NCBI GenBank assembly: GCA_027056615.1 | Contig: JALUKJ010000194.1 | Coordinates: 1 to 10,839 of the forward strand | Length of the DNA: 10,839 bases | Direction of reading: 5' to 3' | DNA from: Campylobacteraceae bacterium | GTDB lineage: Bacteria; Campylobacterota; Campylobacteria; Campylobacterales; Sulfurovaceae | Shown: positions 6,673-10,839 of the stretch, piece by piece | Numbering within the stretch: the stretch's first letter is position 1 | Layout of the letters: each line of letters opens with the position of its first letter | Made by a program: the position numbers and the translations under genes | The notes under the pieces: model-generated | What the model saw: only the letters and a program-made list of their open reading frames with translations | The model's database searches: none | What the model was told of the DNA's origin: nothing

Positions 6673-7007
6673 TAATTGTCAATAAATCATTTAAGTTTGC
6701 TGTTAGAATAGTAAAACTTTATAAGTATTTATGTGATGAGAAAAAAGAGTATGTGTTATCAAAACAGCTTTTGCGATGTGGAACTTCAATTGGTGCAAAT
6801 GTAAATGAAGCTCAAGAAGCACATAGTAAAAATGATTTTATCTCAAAATTATCTATCTTACTAAAATAAGCAAGGGAAATAGAATTATTGAAAGAAACTG
6901 ATTATTTAACAATCAAAGAAGCAGATAGTTTATTAGACAACTTAACAAAAATACTAAAATTATTAATTTCAATTATAAAAACAACAAGGACAAATAATGC
7001 AAAATAA
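6663..7007 (+). pseudogene. Four-helix-bundle (S23 / 23S rRNA intervening-sequence type) gene with internal stop
   Basis: The N-terminal part reads SFKFAVRIVKLY, then QLLRCGTSIGANVNEAQEAH and DFISKLSILLK, the hallmark of the small four-helix-bundle family (TIGR02436/PF05635-like). After ILLK a TAA at 6867-6869 stops translation at 68 residues. In the same frame past the stop the homology resumes (ELLKETDYLTIKEADSLLDN, then ISIIKTT) and ends at 7005-7007, giving about 113 residues in all. The family normally has Glu where the TAA stands, so a single GAA to TAA change fits. About four residues of the usual YWL segment also seem to be missing right after it. An in-frame TTG at 6657 is a possible alternative start overlapping the wbpP stop. 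The family has no established function. A 68-residue product lacking helices 3-4 is unlikely to fold, hence the pseudogene call. Confidence 0.8.
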
Positions 7008-8280
7008 AGAATTATCAACTATCAATTCTAAATTATCAATTGCCATAATAGGTTTAGGATATGTAGGGCTTCCTTTAGCTCATGCTTTTAGTAGTAAGTA
7101 TAAAGTAATAGGTTTTGACATTGCTCAATGGCGAATAGATGAACTTATGAGTGGTGTGGATAGAACTCTTGAACTAAATGAGTCACAAGTCAAAGAAGCT
7201 TTGTCAAATGGTATGGAGTTTACAAATAAGTTAGATGATATATCTGATTGTAATATCTACATAGTAACAGTTCCAACCCCAATAGATAAGCATAAGAAAC
7301 CAGACTTAACTCCTCTTATAAAAGCAAGTGAGACTATAGGTAAAGTTCTTAAAAAAGATGATATAGTTATCTATGAAAGTACAGTCTATCCAGGTGCTAC
7401 AGAAGAAGAGTGTGTTCCAATACTTGAAAAGTTTTCAAATCTTAAATTTAATGAGGATTTCTTTTGCGGTTACTCTCCAGAGAGAATTAACCCAGGAGAT
7501 AAAGAACATACTGTTACAAAAATTAAAAAAGTAACAGCAGGCTCTACTCCCGAAATCGGGAAAAAAGTAGATGAACTCTATGCAAGTATTATCACAGCAG
7601 GTACTCACTTAGCACCAACAATAAAAGTGGCAGAAGCTGCAAAGGTAATAGAAAACTCTCAAAGAGATATAAACATAGCGTTTGTAAACGAACTTAGTAT
7701 GATATTTAACCGTTTAGGAATAGATACAAACGCAGTATTAGAAGCTGCAGGAACAAAATGGAACTTTTTACCATTTAAGCCAGGTTTAGTTGGAGGACAC
7801 TGTATTGGTGTTGACCCTTATTACCTAACACATAAAGCTCAAGAGGTCGGATATAATCCAGAGATTATCTTAGCAGGTAGAAGACTCAATGATAATATGG
7901 GGATTTATGTAACCTCTCAAGTTATAAAATTAATGATTAAAAAAGGTCATAAGATAGAAGGTGCTAAGGTTCTTGTGATGGGTATAACTTTTAAAGAGAA
8001 CTGCCCAGATATAAGAAATAGTAGGGTGATAGATGTTATACGAGAGCTTCAGGAATATGGATGTGATGTAGAAGTAACCGACCCATGGGCAGACCCAAAA
8101 GAGGTTAAAGACGAATATGGAATTGAGTTAATTGATAATGAAGAACTGAAAATGGAGAATTATGGTGCAGTTGTATTAGCAGTGGCTCACGATGAATTTA
8201 AAGAACTCAACTTTAATAACCAAAATCAAGTAGTATTTGATATCAAATCTGTACTTGACAAAAGTGATGGAAGATTATAG
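6997..8280 (+). CDS. wbpO: UDP-N-acetyl-hexosamine 6-dehydrogenase (WbpO/TviB type)
   Basis: 427 residues, close to TviB and WbpO (about 420-425) and alike throughout as I recall TviB. It has NAD-binding GLGYVG (19-24), [38 protein letters not shown] with E162, [13 protein letters not shown] with K216, and the active-site [12 protein letters not shown] with C269. It also has the C-terminal [13 protein letters not shown] motif. It oxidises C6 of UDP-GalNAc or UDP-GlcNAc to the uronic acid, using two NAD+. Beside the WbpP-type epimerase the likely product is UDP-GalNAcA (inference). AAGGA (6986-6990) lies 6 bases before the ATG at 6997. Oddly, residues 1-15 ([15 protein letters not shown]) and the ribosome binding site come from the right arm and tail of the S23-type insertion. 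The conserved domain begins only at about residue 14, so the native start was probably displaced. Confidence 0.94.
   Translation: MQNKELSTINSKLSIAIIGLGYVGLPLAHAFSSKYKVIGFDIAQWRIDELMSGVDRTLELNESQVKEALSNGMEFTNKLDDISDCNIYIVTVPTPIDKHKKPDLTPLIKASETIGKVLKKDDIVIYESTVYPGATEEECVPILEKFSNLKFNEDFFCGYSPERINPGDKEHTVTKIKKVTAGSTPEIGKKVDELYASIITAGTHLAPTIKVAEAAKVIENSQRDINIAFVNELSMIFNRLGIDTNAVLEAAGTKWNFLPFKPGLVGGHCIGVDPYYLTHKAQEVGYNPEIILAGRRLNDNMGIYVTSQVIKLMIKKGHKIEGAKVLVMGITFKENCPDIRNSRVIDVIRELQEYGCDVEVTDPWADPKEVKDEYGIELIDNEELKMENYGAVVLAVAHDEFKELNFNNQNQVVFDIKSVLDKSDGRL
7010..7042 (+). repeat. Right arm of the imperfect inverted repeat around the S23-type gene
   Basis: This is the partner of 6640-6672 (25 of 33 positions complementary, hand alignment, no gaps). 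It also contains internal short repeats of the ATTATCAA/TATCAATT type. The whole arm lies within the coding sequence of the dehydrogenase and encodes about residues 5-15. Confidence 0.6.
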
Positions 8281-9171
8281 ATGAAAGGAATTATTTTAGC
8301 AGGTGGTAATGGGACAAGGCTTTATCCAATTACCAAAGGAGTTAGTAAGCAATTGGTTCCTATTTACGATAAGCCTATGATTTATTATCCATTATCAGTT
8401 TTAATGTTAGCTGGAATAACAGAGGTTCTTATAATATCTACACCAACAGATTTACCTCGTTTTAAGTCTCTTTTAGGAGATGGTGGTGAAATAGGTATGC
8501 AATTTTCATATATAGAACAACCTTCTCCAGATGGACTAGCACAAGCTTTTCTACTTGCAGAAGAGTTTTTAAATGGTGATGATGCTTGCTTAATATTGGG
8601 AGATAATATTTTTTATGGTGAAGGCTTGACGGAACTTTTGGCTCAAGGGGTTAAGAGGGCTACAGAAGAGAGCAAAGCAACAGTATTTGGCTATTATGTT
8701 AAAGACCCTGAGCGTTATGGCGTTGCAGAATTTGATGAAAATAGCAATGTAATATCTATAGAAGAAAAACCACAAAAACCTAAAAGTAACTATGCAGTTG
8801 TAGGGTTGTATTTTTATCCAAATGATGTTGTTAAAAAAGCAAAAAAGGTTAAACCAAGCGATAGAGGAGAGCTTGAAATTATTGATTTAATTAATTTTTA
8901 TCTTGATGAAAAAAGGTTAAGTGTTGAACTTATGGGTAGAGGCTATGCGTGGCTTGATACAGGCACACACGAGAGTTTACTAGAAGCTAGTATGTTTATA
9001 CAAACTATAGAGAATCGTCAAGGTCTTAAAGTAGCTTGTCTTGAAGAGATTGCCTTTGAAATGGGTTACATTTCAAAAGAGAACCTCATAGAACTTGCTC
9101 AACCTCTTAAAAAGAATCAATATGGGCAATATCTTTTACAGAGAGCTAAAGATAAAAGGGATATAGAGTGA
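8281..9171 (+). CDS. rmlA: Glucose-1-phosphate thymidylyltransferase
   Basis: 296 residues, usual length for RmlA/RfbA (about 290). The N-terminus has the signature [20 protein letters not shown] (8-27) and [11 protein letters not shown] (29-39). Later come [20 protein letters not shown] (106-113, D108 metal-binding), EKP at 162-164 and [15 protein letters not shown]. These are specific to dTTP:glucose-1-phosphate transferases and separate it from GalU. It makes dTDP-glucose and diphosphate, the entry step for dTDP-rhamnose and dTDP-amino-sugars. The ATG directly follows the dehydrogenase stop (8278-8280), with GGAAG (8269-8273) 7 bases upstream. It overlaps rmlC by 4 bases. The next enzyme of the pathway, RmlB, is not in this window. 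Confidence 0.96.
   Translation: MKGIILAGGNGTRLYPITKGVSKQLVPIYDKPMIYYPLSVLMLAGITEVLIISTPTDLPRFKSLLGDGGEIGMQFSYIEQPSPDGLAQAFLLAEEFLNGDDACLILGDNIFYGEGLTELLAQGVKRATEESKATVFGYYVKDPERYGVAEFDENSNVISIEEKPQKPKSNYAVVGLYFYPNDVVKKAKKVKPSDRGELEIIDLINFYLDEKRLSVELMGRGYAWLDTGTHESLLEASMFIQTIENRQGLKVACLEEIAFEMGYISKENLIELAQPLKKNQYGQYLLQRAKDKRDIE
9157..9161 (+). promoter_or_regulatory. Ribosome binding site for the GTG start of rmlC
   Basis: AGGGA at 9157-9161 lies 6 bases before GTG 9168, inside the 3' end of rmlA. It supports the GTG start, which overlaps the rmlA stop as GTGA and implies translational coupling. Confidence 0.7.
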
Positions 9172-9749
9172 AGTTTCAAAGAACAAATATAGAAGATGTA
9201 ATCATAATAGAACCAAAAGTGCATGGTGATAGTAGAGGTTATTTTGTAGAAACTTTTCGAGCAGATAAGCTTGAAGAGTTTTTAGGTTATAAAGTAAACT
9301 TTATTCAGGATAATGAGTCTAAATCTTCTTATGGTGTTTTAAGGGGGCTTCACTATCAGCTTCCACCATTTGCACAAACCAAGCTTGTCCGAGTTATACA
9401 AGGAAAAGTTTTAGATATAGCAGTAGATATTAGAAAAGGAAGTCCAACTTTTGGTAAATATGTTGCAGTAGAGTTAAGCAGTAAAAATAAAAAACAACTT
9501 TTTATTCCCAGAGGTTTTGCACATGGATTTGTTGTTTTAGAAGATGATACTATATTTGCCTATAAGGTAGATAACTATTATTCTGCGGAACAAGATAGAG
9601 GAATATTTTTTGACGATGAGAGGTTAGGAATAGATTGGAAAGTTTCTTATAACGAAATTAAGCTATCTTCAAAAGACAAGATTCAACCAAAACTAAGTGA
9701 AACTGAAGAACTATTTGATTTTAACACAAACTATTACGGAGATAATTAA
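9168..9749 (+). CDS. rmlC: dTDP-4-dehydrorhamnose 3,5-epimerase
   Basis: 193 residues, typical for RmlC/RfbC (about 180-190), a cupin-fold enzyme acting in the cytoplasm. It has [10 protein letters not shown] (21-30), [14 protein letters not shown] (54-67) with the catalytic base H62, K72 in [21 protein letters not shown] (114-124) and Y132 in AYKVDNYY. H62 and Y132 fall at the positions of the catalytic pair of M. tuberculosis RmlC. It epimerises C3 and C5 of dTDP-4-keto-6-deoxyglucose. It starts with GTG overlapping the rmlA stop. RmlB, which makes its substrate, and RmlD, which would finish dTDP-L-rhamnose, are absent from the window, and an aminotransferase follows instead. They may lie downstream or elsewhere, or the product may be another dTDP-sugar. 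The short 3-keto-isomerases (FdtA/QdtA) are a poorer match in length and motifs. Confidence 0.94.
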   Translation: MKFQRTNIEDVIIIEPKVHGDSRGYFVETFRADKLEEFLGYKVNFIQDNESKSSYGVLRGLHYQLPPFAQTKLVRVIQGKVLDIAVDIRKGSPTFGKYVAVELSSKNKKQLFIPRGFAHGFVVLEDDTIFAYKVDNYYSAEQDRGIFFDDERLGIDWKVSYNEIKLSSKDKIQPKLSETEELFDFNTNYYGDN

Positions 9750-9751
9750 AA

Positions 9752-10839
9752 ATGGAAAAGATACAAGTATTAAAGCCAAGATACAGAGTTGAAGAGTGTT
9801 TAGCAGAAATCAGAGAGTGCTTAGAAATTGGATGGACTGGTATGGGTTATAAGACTGTAGAATTAGAAGAGAAATGGAAAGAATATACCAATTTACCACA
9901 TGCTCACTTTCTTAATTCTGCAACTTCTGGATTGCATTTAGCTGTAAAGATATTAAAAGAAAAAAATAATTGGAATGAAAATAGTGAAATAATTACTAGT
10001 CCTTTTACATTTGTTTCTACAAATCATGCAATTAAATATGAAAACTTGATTCCTGTTTTTGCAGATATTGATGAATCATTAAACCTAGATCCAAAATCTG
10101 TTTTAGATAAAATTACAAAAAATACAAAAGCTATTATATTTGTAGGTATTGGCGGAAATACTAAAAATATGATAGATATTATTAAAATAGCTAAAGAAAA
10201 TAACATTTCAATAATATTAGATGCTGCTCATATGGCAGGAAGTTATTATAAAGGTAAACATGTTGGGTTTGATGTAGATGTTGCAGTATTCTCTTTTCAG
10301 GCAGTTAAAAATTTGCCAACTGCAGATAGTGGAATGATATGTTTTAATGATGAAGAAGACGATAAGAGATGTAGAGAACTCTCTTGGTTAGGAATTAACA
10401 AAGATACTTTTGCAAGAAATAATCAAGGTAATTACAAATGGGACTATAATGTTAATGATGTTGGATATAAATATCATGGAAACTCTATTATGGCAGCACT
10501 TGGATTAGTAGGACTTAAATATTTAGATATTGATAACTCATATAGAAGACAAATAGCATATTGGTACACTCAAAATTTAAAAGATAAAGTAGAAATTATT
10601 CATCACGAGAGCGAAGAAACTTCAAGACATCTTTTTCAAGTTGTTGTAGAAAATAGAGAAGAAGTAATAGAGTATTTAACAAAACACGAAGTTTTTCCAG
10701 GTGTTCATTATAGACAAAACACAGAATATCTGCCATATAAAATAGATTTTAACTGTAAAAAATCAAGTTATTACTCAGATAGAGTATTAACACTGCCTAT
10801 TCATACTTTTTTAACAAAAAGAGATATAGATTATATTTC
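9752..10839 (+). CDS. DegT/DnrJ/EryC1/StrS-family sugar aminotransferase, 3' end cut by window
   Basis: The frame is open from ATG 9752 to the window end: 362 full codons with no stop, so most of a ~370-residue protein is present. This is a PLP-dependent fold-type I enzyme. It has GWTGMGYKTVELEEKW (27-42), HFLNSATSGLHLA (52-64) near the PLP phosphate, SPFTFVSTNHAI (83-94), LDAAHMAGS (156-164) with D157 for the pyridine nitrogen, and SFQAVKNLPTADSGM (181-195) with K186 as the likely Schiff-base lysine. The C-terminal part has HLFQVVVENREEVIEYL and PGVHY, typical of the family. It would transfer an amino group, usually from glutamate, to a keto-sugar nucleotide. Which sugar cannot be told. Following rmlA and rmlC, a dTDP-keto-sugar is possible, but a UDP-linked one is not excluded. 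It starts 2 bases after rmlC, with GGAG at 9738-9741. Confidence 0.9.
   Translation, partial: MEKIQVLKPRYRVEECLAEIRECLEIGWTGMGYKTVELEEKWKEYTNLPHAHFLNSATSGLHLAVKILKEKNNWNENSEIITSPFTFVSTNHAIKYENLIPVFADIDESLNLDPKSVLDKITKNTKAIIFVGIGGNTKNMIDIIKIAKENNISIILDAAHMAGSYYKGKHVGFDVDVAVFSFQAVKNLPTADSGMICFNDEEDDKRCRELSWLGINKDTFARNNQGNYKWDYNVNDVGYKYHGNSIMAALGLVGLKYLDIDNSYRRQIAYWYTQNLKDKVEIIHHESEETSRHLFQVVVENREEVIEYLTKHEVFPGVHYRQNTEYLPYKIDFNCKKSSYYSDRVLTLPIHTFLTKRDIDYI

Larger units (their letters stand above)
6640..7042. mobile_element. Putative small insertion carrying a four-helix-bundle gene, bounded by imperfect inverted repeats
   Basis: A stretch of about 403 bases between wbpP and the dehydrogenase is bounded by 33-bp imperfect inverted repeats, both beginning at the outer edge with CAATTGA. 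Between them is only a degraded four-helix-bundle (S23-type) gene. These genes are known from intervening sequences of 23S rRNA genes, which also have complementary ends, and occur scattered in genomes. Both arms run into the flanking reading frames, so the end of WbpP and the beginning of the dehydrogenase appear to be made of insertion sequence. No transposase and no obvious target-site duplication is visible. That this is a mobile unit is inference from the symmetry, the orphan gene and the non-family ends of its neighbours. Confidence 0.5.

Noticed and set aside
8144..8164. Sequence resembling the AATTGAGAATGG repeat of the S23-type insertion, inside the dehydrogenase gene
   Set aside because: The encoded EELKMENYG segment aligns with ordinary variable sequence in TviB-type proteins without extra length, so it is not evidence of a second insertion.
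8590..8775. Minus-strand ORF of 61 codons
   Set aside because: It lies wholly inside rmlA on the opposite strand, so it is a shadow of a strongly conserved gene.
10024..10206. Minus-strand ORF of 60 codons
   Set aside because: It lies within the aminotransferase gene. Its hydrophobic translation is what AT-rich antisense sequence tends to give.

Overview
This window is part of a surface-polysaccharide (O-antigen, capsule or exopolysaccharide) precursor locus from an AT-rich bacterium. All real genes lie on the + strand and are tightly packed. Base composition and the gene repertoire fit a Campylobacterota genome (Sulfurimonas, Arcobacter or Sulfurovum-like). That assignment is inference, because no rRNA or other taxonomic marker is present.

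Layout. (1) Positions 85-4574 hold manC, gmd and fcl, a GDP-L-fucose operon: ManC makes GDP-mannose, Gmd dehydrates it to GDP-4-keto-6-deoxymannose, and Fcl epimerises and reduces this to GDP-L-fucose. (2) Positions 4575-4889 form a 315-base AT-rich intergenic region with short tandem repeats, two inverted repeats and a plausible promoter. (3) Positions 4890-10839 hold a second run of genes. It starts with a small membrane sugar-1-phosphate transferase that loads the first sugar onto undecaprenyl phosphate. Next come a WbpP-type UDP-GlcNAc 4-epimerase, a broken four-helix-bundle (S23-type) gene, and a WbpO/TviB-type UDP-HexNAc dehydrogenase. The run ends with rmlA, rmlC and a DegT-family aminotransferase cut off by the window end. 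No glycosyltransferase, flippase, polymerase, rmlB or rmlD is visible.

Most notable: gmd is interrupted in frame by a 341-residue intein (2030-3052) carrying a LAGLIDADG homing endonuclease. It sits in the conserved NHE|SP substrate-site motif. Removing it leaves a 373-residue dehydratase with a perfectly continuous family motif. The intein core is about 23% G+C by hand count, against about 41% in the flanking gmd sequence, which points to horizontal acquisition.

Second: the broken S23-type gene is bracketed by 33-bp imperfect inverted repeats (6640-6672 and 7010-7042; 25 of 33 positions match). The arms reach into both neighbours. They appear to supply the last residues of WbpP, and the ribosome binding site and first ~15 codons of the dehydrogenase. 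This looks like a small mobile insertion that landed between two pathway genes and was absorbed into both.
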